A stretch of DNA of 64,000 bases, taken from contig DASXYT010000422.1 of the NCBI GenBank assembly GCA_036502345.1, positions 1-64,000 of the forward strand, in the 5' to 3' direction. Positions within the stretch are counted from its first letter, which is position 1, and every line of letters starts with the position of its first letter. Positions 23,610 to 31,896 of this stretch are shown here, piece by piece. The stretch comes from DATEPR01 sp036502345 (GTDB taxonomy: Bacteria > Actinomycetota > Actinomycetes > Mycobacteriales > Pseudonocardiaceae). Both the position numbers and the translations under genes were made by a program. The notes under the pieces are model-generated. The model made no database searches and was not told the origin of the DNA. It worked only from the letters and a program-made list of their open reading frames with translations.

Positions 23610-25544
23610 GTGCCAGATGTCAGTTCGGTCGGTGGTAACGGGCCAGGCGGCAGACGTCGTCGCAGGTCCACGTTCGTGCGATACGGCATAGCGCCCACGC
23701 TCGGCCTGCTCGCGCTCATCGCGGGTGTCGTGGTGCCCACGGCGGCGCACGCGGCGAACGAGGCGGTGAACGTCTGGCTGACCACGACGAACGACGCTCA
23801 GGGCCGCAACGTCACCAGGGGCCTGCAACAGCAGACGCCGGTCAGCTTCGTGCCGGGCAACAAGGCCGGCGGCCAGAACATCACCGTCAACGAGAACACC
23901 AAGTTCCAGCAGTTCGTGGGTGCCGGCGCATCCATGACGGACACGTCGGGCTACCTGCTGGGCAGCAGCGGGGCGCTCACCGCGGCCACCAAGAACTCGG
24001 TCATGACCAAGCTGTTCGACCCGGTCAACGGCATTGGTCTGGACTTCCTGCGCAACCCGATGGGTGCGTCCGACCTGGCTCGCGGCAACTACTCCTACGA
24101 CGACGTGCCGGCAGGCCAGACCGACCCGAGCCTGACCCACTTCTCCATCAGCCACGACCTGACCGACATCGTGCCGCTGACCAAGCAGGCCGAGACGCTC
24201 AACCCGAGCCTGAAGCTGATGATGGTGCCGTGGAGCGCCCCGGCGTGGATGAAGTCGGACGACAACTTCACCAGCCACAGCTTCCTGCAGGCGCAGTACT
24301 ACGCGGCCTACGCCCAGTACTACGTGAAGACGATCCAGGCCTACCAGGCGCAGGGCCTGCACGTCGACTACACGTCGGCGCAGAACGAGCCCGGCTGCTG
24401 CGACGGTTCCACGTACCCCACGATGAACTGGGACGGCAACGGGCTGGACTTCTTCACCGGCACCGACCTGCTGCCCGCGTTCCACGCCGCAGGCCTGAGC
24501 ACGAAGGTGCTCGCGCTGGACTGGAACTGGAGCAACTACGCGGCCTACGCGTCGCAGGAGCTCAACGACGCCACCGTGCGCAACGACCCGTTGTTCGGCG
24601 GTATGGCCTGGCACGGCTACGACGAGGGCAGCGCTGCCGAGCAGACCACGGTGCACAACCAGTTCCCCGGCATCGGCACGTTCGACACCGAGCACTCCGG
24701 CGGCACGTGGATCGCCAACCAGCAGAACGAGGACATGAACAACATCATCGACTACACCCGGAACTGGGGTCAGAGTGTGGTCAAGTGGAGCCTCGCCGTC
24801 GACCAGAACATGGGGCCGCACAACGGTGGTTGTGCCACCTGCCAGGGCCTGATCACCGTGCACAACGGTGACGCCAGGAGCGGGCAGGTCGACTTCACCG
24901 TCGAGTACTACGACATGGGCCAGCTGACCAAGTTCGTGAAGCCGGGCGCGTTCCGGATCGACTCGACCGCCAACACCACCGTGCCGAACGTGGCGTGGCA
25001 GAACCCGGACGGCTCCAAGGCACTGGTCGCCTACAACGGCACCGCGACGGCTCAGAACGTCGTGGTGAACTGGGGCAACGAGTCGTTCAGCTACTCGCTG
25101 CCGGCAGCCACGTCGGCCACCTTCACGTGGAGCGGCGTCCAGGGCGCCGCCAGCACCACGAAGACGGGCCAGATCACCGGGCTGGGCGGCAAGTGCGTCG
25201 ACGACGCGGCCGCGTCGACGGCGAACGGGTCGCAGATCCAGCTGTTCACCTGCAACGGCACCACCGCCCAGCAGTGGACGGTGGCCGCCAACGGCTCCCT
25301 CCAGGTGCTGGGCAAGTGCATGGACGTGACGGCGGCGGGGACGGCGAACGGCACGAAAGTGGAGTTGTTCGACTGCAACGGCACAGGTGCCCAACAGTGG
25401 CAGCACACAGCGAGCAACCAACTGGTGAATCCCGCGTCCGGCAGATGTCTCGACGCGACGGGGCCGAGTTCGGCCGACGGCACCCCGTTGCAGATCTGGG
25501 ACTGCACGGGTGGGACGAACCAGGCGTGGGTTCTGCCGGCCTAA
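23610..25544 (+). CDS. Secreted GH30 family glycosidase with C-terminal ricin-type (CBM13) domain, 644 aa
   Basis: An exported glycoside hydrolase. A basic n-region (RRRRRSTFVRYG) and a hydrophobic core end in PTAAHAAN, a signal-peptidase site near residue 48. The (beta/alpha)8 catalytic domain matches GH30: QFVGAGASMTDTSG, the acid/base Glu260 in TSAQNEPG, and the nucleophile Glu361 in FDTEHSGG. A QxW-repeat ricin domain (about residues 515-644) would bind polysaccharide. GTG 23610 is chosen because a GGAGGGA site precedes it at normal distance; ATG 23592 is possible. Likely cuts beta-1,6-glucan, glucosylceramide-like or xylan substrates; which one cannot be told. Confidence 0.92.
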   Translation: MPDVSSVGGNGPGGRRRRRSTFVRYGIAPTLGLLALIAGVVVPTAAHAANEAVNVWLTTTNDAQGRNVTRGLQQQTPVSFVPGNKAGGQNITVNENTKFQQFVGAGASMTDTSGYLLGSSGALTAATKNSVMTKLFDPVNGIGLDFLRNPMGASDLARGNYSYDDVPAGQTDPSLTHFSISHDLTDIVPLTKQAETLNPSLKLMMVPWSAPAWMKSDDNFTSHSFLQAQYYAAYAQYYVKTIQAYQAQGLHVDYTSAQNEPGCCDGSTYPTMNWDGNGLDFFTGTDLLPAFHAAGLSTKVLALDWNWSNYAAYASQELNDATVRNDPLFGGMAWHGYDEGSAAEQTTVHNQFPGIGTFDTEHSGGTWIANQQNEDMNNIIDYTRNWGQSVVKWSLAVDQNMGPHNGGCATCQGLITVHNGDARSGQVDFTVEYYDMGQLTKFVKPGAFRIDSTANTTVPNVAWQNPDGSKALVAYNGTATAQNVVVNWGNESFSYSLPAATSATFTWSGVQGAASTTKTGQITGLGGKCVDDAAASTANGSQIQLFTCNGTTAQQWTVAANGSLQVLGKCMDVTAAGTANGTKVELFDCNGTGAQQWQHTASNQLVNPASGRCLDATGPSSADGTPLQIWDCTGGTNQAWVLPA

Positions 25545-25568
25545 GCGGCTCTGGGTCGGTGGTGGTGA

Positions 25569-25630
25569 CCGGGTAGGCGAGTACCCGGCGCATCCCAGGC
25601 TCCGGCAGCGGGCGACAGGTCCGCTGCCGG
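25569..25630. terminator. Two tandem hairpins between GH30 and DUF6191 genes
   Basis: CCGGGTA (25569-25575) pairs with TACCCGG (25582-25588), and CCGGCAGCGG (25602-25611) pairs perfectly with CCGCTGCCGG (25621-25630) around a 9-nt loop, extendable with wobble pairs. They lie between convergent genes and probably act as a bidirectional terminator, although no U-tract follows. Confidence 0.7.
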
Positions 25631-25643
25631 GGCTGGCCGGTGC

Positions 25644-25922
25644 TTACGCGGGTGAGCCGCCTGCCTCGTCGGGTCGCACGAAAACGACACCCTGCTCCAG
25701 ATCGACCCGCAGTGGCGGCGCGCCCTCCGCGTCCTCGTCCCGCAGCATCATGATCGAGTCGCGATGGTCCAGTTCCATCCGCTTCGTGCCGTAGAACATC
25801 GCGGTGATCTCGTCGACGTAGGTGGCCGCCAGGCGCGTCCTGCTCCGCCGGCGCGACTCGAACAACCCCACGGCGACCAGCAACAACACCCCACCGGGAA
25901 TGCTAAACGCCAGCACGGCCAT
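25644..25922 (-). CDS. DUF6191-like small membrane protein, 92 aa
   Basis: One N-terminal transmembrane segment (VLAFSIPGGVLLLVAVGLF) is followed by a short basic stretch and a conserved-looking cytosolic region containing ITAMFYGTKRMELDHRDS and MMLRDEDAEGAPP, the pattern I associate with DUF6191 proteins of actinomycetes. Function unknown. Its start overlaps the end of the FAD monooxygenase by 20 nt, so it is probably the second gene of that transcript. Confidence 0.78.
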   Translation of the reverse strand: MAVLAFSIPGGVLLLVAVGLFESRRRSRTRLAATYVDEITAMFYGTKRMELDHRDSIMMLRDEDAEGAPPLRVDLEQGVVFVRPDEAGGSPA

Positions 25923-27420
25923 GCGTCCCCAACGAGCCGGCGTGCTGCGGGGTTCCCAGTTCGCCGGTTCCTCGGGCCAGATAGTCCGACACCGCGGCGG
26001 CCGTGCCGGGGGAGCTGATCAGCCCGATGTAGCCGTCCGGTCGGACCAGCACCACCGTGCCCGTGGCCACCTGGTAGCCGGCCAGCGCCTCGGTCGCCAG
26101 GTGGGCCCGCAGGACACCGCCGCCAACGGTGTTCAGGTCGGTCACCAGGTCGGCGTCGCCGGACACCAGCGCTGTCCACCGTGGACCACGGAACAGGTCG
26201 AACAAGCGGCCGGCACCGTAGGGTGCGTCCGGGGCGCGGTCACCCGCGGCGATCGGCCCCGGCGTGGCGCGCCGGTCCTCGGTCAGCGGGCCGCCCCGGT
26301 AGTTCAGCCCGAGTTGGTGCACCTCGCTGCCGCGCTTGTGGGCGTCGTCGTCACCGCGCTTGTGCTTCGCCAGCAGTTTCTCGCTCAACGCGAGGGCGGC
26401 CTGTGCCGTGGGCACCCGTTCCGCCTCATAGCTGTCCAGCAACGCCGTCGGAGCACCGGCCAGCACGGCGGCCAGCTTCCAGCCCAGGTTGTAGGCGTCC
26501 TGGATGCCGGTGTTCATGCCCTGGCCGCCGGTCGGGTGGCACACGTGGGCCGCGTCGCCCGCCAGGAACACCCTGCCGTCGCGGAACCGCTCGGCCAGCC
26601 GGACATTGGGCCGCCACACCGTCGACCAGGTCAGTTCGTGCAGCCGGATGGCCTCGTCGCCGGTGGCCGCCGTGACCTGGTCCTGCAGGTACTCCAGCGT
26701 CACGTCGGATTCGGGCGCCCGCACGGTGAGGGTGAACAGGTCCGTGCCGGACAGCGGCATCAGCGCGACACCGGACTCGCCGGACATCCACACCCTGCCG
26801 TGCGCACGGTCCAGCCCGGTCAGCCGCACGTCGGCGAACAACGCCCGCATCGACTCGTCCGTCTCGCCGTCGAAGCGGATGCCGAGACCGCGGCGCACCG
26901 TGCTCCCGCCGCCGTCGGTGCCGACCAGGTACCTGGCGCGCAGCCGGGCCGTCCCGTCGGGACCGGCCAGCGTCGCGGTCACGCCATCGGCGTCCTGATC
27001 GAAGTCGACCAGGGTCGTTGCCGGTTCGACGTGGTGGCCGAGACCGGCCAGCCGCTCCCGCAGCAACTCCTCGGTGCGGAACTGCGGCAGGAACCAGATG
27101 TTCGGGTACGGCACGTCCGGCCGCGTCGGCATCGGCTCGGTCGTCGTGCCCTCCCAGACCACCGTGTCGCCCTGGTAGCCGCGCACCTCGATGCCGGTGT
27201 TGCCCTCGGCGAGCACGGTGTCCACGATCCCGATGTCGTCGAAGACCTCAAGGGTGCGCGGCTGGAGACCGTCCGCTCGGGAGCCGCCGAAGAACTCCTC
27301 GGCCTTGTCCACCAGTCGGAAACGAACTCCTCTGCGCGCCAACTCGACAGCGAGCACCAGCCCTGTCGGCCCGCCCCCCACGATCAGCACGTCCACGTCA
27401 GCCCTGGTCAGCTCCGTCAT
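25903..27420 (-). CDS. FAD-dependent aromatic monooxygenase, 505 aa
   Basis: A class A flavoprotein hydroxylase of the PheA/RdmE type. The Rossmann motif VLIVGGGPTGLVLAVELARRG is at residue 10, the middle LVGTDGGGSTVRR (DG motif) near 170, and the second FAD motif GRVFLAGDAAHVCHPTGGQGMNTGIQDAYNL near 290. Such enzymes hydroxylate phenols or polyketides with NAD(P)H and O2. The C-terminal thioredoxin-like region is present but short. The promoter region carries overlapping inverted repeats at 27441-27468; ATG 27420 has GGGGAG 6 nt upstream. Confidence 0.92.
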   Translation of the reverse strand: MTELTRADVDVLIVGGGPTGLVLAVELARRGVRFRLVDKAEEFFGGSRADGLQPRTLEVFDDIGIVDTVLAEGNTGIEVRGYQGDTVVWEGTTTEPMPTRPDVPYPNIWFLPQFRTEELLRERLAGLGHHVEPATTLVDFDQDADGVTATLAGPDGTARLRARYLVGTDGGGSTVRRGLGIRFDGETDESMRALFADVRLTGLDRAHGRVWMSGESGVALMPLSGTDLFTLTVRAPESDVTLEYLQDQVTAATGDEAIRLHELTWSTVWRPNVRLAERFRDGRVFLAGDAAHVCHPTGGQGMNTGIQDAYNLGWKLAAVLAGAPTALLDSYEAERVPTAQAALALSEKLLAKHKRGDDDAHKRGSEVHQLGLNYRGGPLTEDRRATPGPIAAGDRAPDAPYGAGRLFDLFRGPRWTALVSGDADLVTDLNTVGGGVLRAHLATEALAGYQVATGTVVLVRPDGYIGLISSPGTAAAVSDYLARGTGELGTPQHAGSLGTHGRAGV

Positions 27421-27440
27421 GACGATCTCCCCTCATCTTC

Positions 27441-27468
27441 GTCGTATGATGTACGACAATAACGTACA
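27441..27468. promoter_or_regulatory. Overlapping inverted repeats (TetR-type operator candidate)
   Basis: GTCGTA (27441-27446) with TACGAC (27452-27457), spacer TGATG, overlaps TGTACG (27450-27455) with CGTACA (27463-27468), spacer ACAATAA. They lie just upstream of the FAD monooxygenase and about 100 nt from the divergent membrane-protein gene. Shape and size suit a TetR-family dimer site; no such regulator is adjacent. Confidence 0.55.
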
Positions 27469-27560
27469 GCGCACGAACAACGCCAGCAGTTTCGTAATGG
27501 GCGTGTGGTGGCATCTCTAGGGGGACAAAGCTGACCAATGTGGATCACCTGGAGGACTTG

Positions 27561-28274
27561 ATGTCGACGGGCCTGATCATCGTGATCGTCATCGTCGTAG
27601 TGCTCGTCGTGGCCGCCCTTGTCGTGCTGCCGGGCAGGATGCGGAGTCGACGCCTGCGTACGCAGTTCGGACCGGAGTACGACCGCGTGGTCACCGACTC
27701 CGACGACCCGAAGGCTGCGGAGCGGGAGCTGGCCGATCGGGAGAGCCGGCACTCGAAGTACGAGTTGCGCGAGCTTTCCGAGACCGCACGCGAGGAATAC
27801 CTCGGCAGGTGGTCGGTCATCCAGGAGCGGTTCGTCGATGAGCCTGCACAGGCGGTCGACGCCGCCGACCACCTGGTGGCCGAGGTGATGGCCGACATGG
27901 GCTATCCCACCGATGGCTTCGAACAGCAGGCGGACGACCTCTCGGTCCGCTACGCGGAGGATGTCGCCCTGTACCGCAGGGCACACGAACTGGCGACCAC
28001 CGGCGACTTGGCCGGTACCGACAACCTGCGCAAGGCTCTGCTGGACTACCGCGAACTCGTCCAGAAGCTACTCGGGACCGACGCCCACACCACCCGCGAG
28101 ACCGGCACCGCCCGGGACACGGAGACCGCACGCGAGACCGAGACCGTTCCGGATACCGAGACCGCACGTGAGACCGATCCCGACACCGTGACCAGTGCCG
28201 AGACCAGGGCCCAGGCGAGGGCGCAGGCCGAAACGGGCACCGAACCGAAGGCGGCCCGCGCGGGAAGGGAATGA
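27561..28274 (+). CDS. Hypothetical membrane-anchored protein with acidic Thr/Glu-rich tail, 237 aa
   Basis: One N-terminal transmembrane helix (residues about 5-24, LIIVIVIVVVLVVAALVVL) is followed by a conserved helical domain (RLRTQFGPEYDRVV, ADRESRHSKYELRELS, AAREEYLGRW-like, DLSVRYAEDVALYRRAH). This domain is widespread in bacteria without a known role. The last 60 residues are low-complexity repeats (RETGTARDTETARETETV...). ATG 27561 is chosen because GGAGGA lies 4-5 nt upstream. The lipoprotein gene follows after 33 nt. Confidence 0.82.
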   Translation: MSTGLIIVIVIVVVLVVAALVVLPGRMRSRRLRTQFGPEYDRVVTDSDDPKAAERELADRESRHSKYELRELSETAREEYLGRWSVIQERFVDEPAQAVDAADHLVAEVMADMGYPTDGFEQQADDLSVRYAEDVALYRRAHELATTGDLAGTDNLRKALLDYRELVQKLLGTDAHTTRETGTARDTETARETETVPDTETARETDPDTVTSAETRAQARAQAETGTEPKAARAGRE

Positions 28275-28307
28275 CGAAGCCATGACGAAGACCATTGTGG
28301 ACACTCA

Positions 28308-29042
28308 GTGACCACCAATGGGCCGGTACTCCGGTGGCCGCTGCTGGCCGCCGGAGTTCTGGTGTGCTGTGCGGTGGCAGGCTGTACGCAGAACGCGTCC
28401 GCGAGGCCGGTGTTCGGCCGCCATGCTGCGCTGACGCACGTGATCGTGGGCAACAGGGACGGCCGGCAGCGGGCCGAACTCGACGTGGTCAGCGGCGCGA
28501 CGTCGGTGGACGTCGACAGCAGCGACCTGCACGGCGGGCTGTACCAGGTCACGACTCCCGCCAACGCCAACGGCGCCCCGGTGGCCACTATGGACGGTGA
28601 TGTCGTCCAGGTGAGTCTGGCGTCGACGAAGCAGCAGGGGCCGTCCTCGGTGCGGATCGTGCTCAGCTCAGACGTCGACTGGTCGGTCCGGCTGGACGGT
28701 GGCGCGACGGAGGAGTCCGTCGACCTGACCGGCATGCGGCTGGCCGCCCTGGACTTCGGCGCGGGCGCGGCGCACATCGAAGCGACACTGCCGGCTCCGG
28801 TCGGCACGGTGCCGGTGACGATGTCCGGCGGCGCCAGCAGTTTTCAGCTGCACCTGCCCGGCGGTGTGCCGGCGCGGGTCCGATTCGCTGGCGGCGCCGG
28901 CTCGGCAACCGTCGACGGCACCAGCAAATCGGGCGTCGCGGGCGGCACCGTGGTGGACACACCGGACTGGCCGGATTCGGTCAACCGGTACGACATCGAC
29001 AACGCGGCAGGAGTCTCGGCGTTGACCCTGGACAGGTCCTGA
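28308..29042 (+). CDS. Lipoprotein with adhesin-like beta-repeat domain, 244 aa
   Basis: The signal sequence WPLLAAGVLVCCAVAGC ends in a lipobox (VAGC) with the acylated Cys near residue 26. The mature part alternates short strands (ATSVDVDSSDLHGGLYQV, SVRIVLSSDVDWSVRLDGG, ALDFGAGAAHIEA, PVTMSGGASSFQLHLP), resembling DUF4097/toastrack-like right-handed beta-helices. Function unknown. GTG 28308 overlaps the stop of a 9-codon frame starting at 28282 that might serve as a translation coupler. Confidence 0.82.
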   Translation: MTTNGPVLRWPLLAAGVLVCCAVAGCTQNASARPVFGRHAALTHVIVGNRDGRQRAELDVVSGATSVDVDSSDLHGGLYQVTTPANANGAPVATMDGDVVQVSLASTKQQGPSSVRIVLSSDVDWSVRLDGGATEESVDLTGMRLAALDFGAGAAHIEATLPAPVGTVPVTMSGGASSFQLHLPGGVPARVRFAGGAGSATVDGTSKSGVAGGTVVDTPDWPDSVNRYDIDNAAGVSALTLDRS

Positions 29043-29061
29043 CGGGTCAGCAAGAGCTGTG

Positions 29062-29595
29062 TCACTGAAAAGAGAAGCCACCGGGCCGGTCGTTGCGGTC
29101 CGCGAGCAGCCCTGCCAACGTGGACACAGCGATCTCGGCGGGCCTGCGCGAGCCGATGTTCAACCCGATCGGCCGGTGCACCCTGGCGATCTCCGCCTCG
29201 GGCACACCGAGCGCCGCCAGGGCCTCCAGGTGCGGCCCGGGATGACGTGGGTTGCCCATCAGGCCGATCCATCGCACGTCGGTGGCCAGCGCGTCCCGCA
29301 GCAGCACACCCAGCTCGGGCCGGTGGTGATCGGTCATCACGACGTCCGTGTCCTGGTCCGCCTTCGCGTCGGCGATGTCGGTGACCACGGTGAAGTCGGC
29401 GGATGCGGCGGCGGCCCGTTCCGGGTCGGGTTCCAGCAGCACCGGCCGGTAGCCGACGTCGTTCGCGTAGCGCAGCAGGAACCCGGCCACCGGGGACGCG
29501 AAGATGGCGATCAGGGTGCGGGTGTCAGTGGGCAGAGTCGCTGTGCCGTGGGCGGCGGCGTCGGCGTCGACCCTGCCGTCGGTGGGTTCGGCCAT
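29062..29595 (-). CDS. XdhC-like Rossmann-domain protein, 177 aa
   Basis: Matches the XdhC C-terminal Rossmann domain: LIAIFASPVAGFLLRYANDVGYRPVLLEPD, then TDIADAKADQDTDVVMTDHHRPEL, and IGLMGNPRHPGPHLEALAALGVPEAEIARVHRPIGLNIGSRRPAEIAVSTLA near the end. XdhC proteins insert molybdenum cofactor into xanthine-dehydrogenase-type enzymes; no such enzyme is adjacent, and the N-terminal XdhC/CoxI half is absent. ATG 29595 is used; an upstream in-frame ATG (29637) would add a Cys-rich MCVDGHCAQC start that may be real. Confidence 0.82.
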   Translation of the reverse strand: MAEPTDGRVDADAAAHGTATLPTDTRTLIAIFASPVAGFLLRYANDVGYRPVLLEPDPERAAAASADFTVVTDIADAKADQDTDVVMTDHHRPELGVLLRDALATDVRWIGLMGNPRHPGPHLEALAALGVPEAEIARVHRPIGLNIGSRRPAEIAVSTLAGLLADRNDRPGGFSFQ

Positions 29596-29663
29596 CCGTC
29601 CATTCTGGCATTGGGCACAATGTCCATCCACGCACATGGAGTGCTCGATCGGAGGGGTGATTC

Positions 29664-29840
29664 GTGACGGATCCGGACGAGAACAAGACGGGAGTGGCCG
29701 AACGCGCTGGGGGAGCGCCCAGGCACGCCGCACCGGAAGGTGCGGAGCGCGACCCGCTCATCGACATGACCCGTGACCCGACGCCTGGCGTCGCGGACCA
29801 CGCGGCGCATGGCGACGATGACGGCGACCAGCCTGGCTGA
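29664..29840 (+). CDS. Small acidic hypothetical protein, 58 aa
   Basis: A GTG-initiated frame with GGAGGGG positioned 6 nt upstream. The protein is hydrophilic and rich in Asp, Gly and Ala (DPDENKTGVAERAGGAP at the start, GDDDGDQPG at the end) with no hydrophobic core, so it is likely disordered. It lies between the divergent XdhC-like gene and the convergent idi gene. Good ribosome site and position support it; no family recognised. Confidence 0.55.
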   Translation: MTDPDENKTGVAERAGGAPRHAAPEGAERDPLIDMTRDPTPGVADHAAHGDDDGDQPG

Positions 29841-29856
29841 CCTGCTGGTCAGCCGG
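29833..29856. terminator. Hairpin between convergent small gene and idi
   Basis: TGGCTGACC and GGTCAGCCG pair over 8 perfect base pairs plus flanking wobble/GC pairs around loop TGCT (29843-29846). The stem covers both stop codons, so it can terminate transcription in both directions. No U-tract. Confidence 0.6.
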
Positions 29857-30439
29857 TGGTGACCTGTCGTGCGGCAGGCGGCAGGTCACCGTGGTCGGCC
29901 ACCGGCCAGTCGGCCGGTCGGGGGCCGAGTGCGATCAGTTCGGCCAGTTGCAGCTGGCACCACGGGGACAGGCTCAGCTGCGCCGTGCTGACCTGCGTGA
30001 TCAGCCGCTGCCACGGCGTCCACCTGACGTCGGCGACCTCGGCCGGGTTGGGTGCCGGCTGGTCGTCGGTGTGCGCCCGGAACACCGGACACATCTCGTG
30101 CTCGACGATGCCGTCGTCCATCACGGCGCGGTAGCGGAACCGGGGGAGTACCAGTTCGACGGCGGTCGCGTGTACGCCGAGTTCGTCGCGCAGCCTGCGC
30201 CGCACACTGTCCGCCAGTACCTCGCCGGGTGCCGGGTGGCCGCAGCAGCTGTTGGTCCACACCCCTGGCCAGGTCTTCTTGTCCAGTGCCCGCTGGGACA
30301 GCAGCAACTGGCCGTGGCCGTCGAACAGGTAGCAGGAGAACGCCAGGTGCAGCGGCGTGTCCTCGGTGTGGACCGTGGCCTTGTCGGCGAGTCCCATCGA
30401 GTTGCCCGCTTCGTCCAGCAGGATCACCTGTTCGGTCAC
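29849..30439 (-). CDS. idi: Isopentenyl-diphosphate delta-isomerase type 1, 196 aa
   Basis: A Nudix-fold enzyme interconverting IPP and DMAPP for isoprenoid synthesis. LLLSQRALDKKTWPGVWTNS with the catalytic Cys in NSCCGHPAPGE, RLRDELG Nudix-type helix, FRYRA and a second conserved Glu segment GIVEHEMCPVF are all type 1 IDI signatures. GTG 30439 has GGTGAGG 5 nt upstream and overlaps the end of the GlxA-type regulator by 4 nt, so the two are coupled although functionally unrelated at first sight. Confidence 0.95.
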   Translation of the reverse strand: MTEQVILLDEAGNSMGLADKATVHTEDTPLHLAFSCYLFDGHGQLLLSQRALDKKTWPGVWTNSCCGHPAPGEVLADSVRRRLRDELGVHATAVELVLPRFRYRAVMDDGIVEHEMCPVFRAHTDDQPAPNPAEVADVRWTPWQRLITQVSTAQLSLSPWCQLQLAELIALGPRPADWPVADHGDLPPAARQVTTG

Positions 30440-31410
30440 GATGACCTCACCTTCCCTGGCGTGGTGGGTGCGAAGGTCCGCCGGTAGTCGTGCGGCGCGA
30501 CGCCGACGACCCGGTGGAAATGGTGGCGGAGCAGCGCTCCGGTGCCGAAACCGGCTGCCTGTGCGATGTCGTCGATGCCCAGTTGGGTCTCCTCCAGCAG
30601 CCTGCGCGCGTGCAGCACGCGTTGCATGGTGAGCCAGCGGTGCGGTGTCGTGCCCGTTTCGGCGACGAACCGCCTGGCGAACGTGCGCTCGGCCAGGCTG
30701 GCCCGCCTGGCCAGGTCGGCCACGGTGTGGTCGTCGCCGAGGTGCTCCACCATCCACGCCAGGACCGGTTGCAGGCTGTCTCCGGTGCACTCGGGGATCG
30801 GCAGGTCGACGAACTGTCGCTGACCGCCCTCGCGCTGCGGTGGCACGACCATCCGGCGGGCGATCGCGTTGGCCGGGCCGGTGCCCAACTCGCGGCGCAC
30901 CAGGTGCAGGCACGCGTCGATGCCGGCGGCCGTTCCCGCGCTGGTCACGATGTCGCCGTCGTCCACGAACAGCACGTCCGGGTCGAGCTGGACGGCCGGG
31001 AAGCGCTTGGCGAACTCGTCGGCGTGCCGCCAGTGCGTCGTGCAGCGCCTGCCGTCCAGCAGGCCCGCCGCACCGAGCAGGAACGCGCCGCTGCACACCG
31101 TCAGCAGGGTGCTGCCGCGCGCCGCGGCGGCCCGGACGGCGGCCAGCACCTCGGCCGGGTACTCGTCGCGGATCGTGTACGCGGGCAGCGCCACGAGATC
31201 GGCGCCGACCAGGGCGTCCAGCCCGAGGTCCGGCACGACGCGCACGCCGACGCTGGTGGTCAGCGGTTGGCCGGGCCGTTCCGCGCATACCCGGAACTCG
31301 ATCGGCGGCACCCCGTCGTCGGTCCTGTCGATGCCGAATACCTCGCACAGCACGCCGAACTCGAACGTCGCGAAGTCGTCGATGAGGACGACGGCGACGG
31401 TGTTCAGCAT
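30436..31410 (-). CDS. GlxA family AraC-type regulator, 324 aa
   Basis: An N-terminal DJ-1/PfpI (class I glutamine amidotransferase-like) domain, residues 1-190, contains VCSGAFLLGAAGLLDGRRCTTHW with the nucleophile-elbow Cys. It is followed by an AraC-type double HTH (about residues 220-315; SLAERTFARRF and FGTGALLRHHFHRVVGVAPHDYRR). Ligand unknown. It overlaps and probably is co-transcribed with idi. Confidence 0.93.
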   Translation of the reverse strand: MLNTVAVVLIDDFATFEFGVLCEVFGIDRTDDGVPPIEFRVCAERPGQPLTTSVGVRVVPDLGLDALVGADLVALPAYTIRDEYPAEVLAAVRAAAARGSTLLTVCSGAFLLGAAGLLDGRRCTTHWRHADEFAKRFPAVQLDPDVLFVDDGDIVTSAGTAAGIDACLHLVRRELGTGPANAIARRMVVPPQREGGQRQFVDLPIPECTGDSLQPVLAWMVEHLGDDHTVADLARRASLAERTFARRFVAETGTTPHRWLTMQRVLHARRLLEETQLGIDDIAQAAGFGTGALLRHHFHRVVGVAPHDYRRTFAPTTPGKVRSS

Positions 31411-31496
31411 GAGGCCACTCTAGCTGGCAGGATCTTTTCGAACAATGACAGAGCTGCCACTGTTGGCGGGATGTCTACGGGCGAACAATTGGCGCC

Positions 31497-31775
31497 ATGA
31501 CAGCGACCGTGGTCTTCCTGGTGCTCATCGCCCTGATCGTGCTGGGTCTGCAGCACAACCATGCTCGGCAGCGCTACCACCGCGACGCGTTGGCCGGCAG
31601 CGGCACGGCGACCGACCGTGATGCCGAGCGCGTCGTCATCGACCTGGCGGCGGCAGGCGGTGAGGTAACTTTCGCCGCCGCGCACGGTGCGGACCTGCGC
31701 TCGCCCGGTTCGACCACGCGGATCACGCGTACGCCTTGCGCGGTTTCCGTTGCGCCCGGACACTCCGGTCGGTGA
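31497..31775 (+). CDS. Small hypothetical membrane protein, 92 aa
   Basis: A single N-terminal transmembrane segment (ATVVFLVLIALIVLGLQ) is followed by a His/Arg-rich stretch and a short polar domain. No recognised family and no clear ribosome site before ATG 31497. The last 25 residues look less protein-like. It may be real because the hydrophobic start is well formed and it sits in an otherwise empty gap, but confidence is modest. Confidence 0.5.
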   Translation: MTATVVFLVLIALIVLGLQHNHARQRYHRDALAGSGTATDRDAERVVIDLAAAGGEVTFAAAHGADLRSPGSTTRITRTPCAVSVAPGHSGR

Positions 31776-31896
31776 ACGCGGCAGCGCGTACACCGTCCAC
31801 TGAGGACGTGGGCGCCGGCTGCGGGGCAGGCCGGCAACTCCCCGCAGCCGCTGCCTGCGACACACACGCCTGACGCCGACGCCGTACGGTGGCCAG

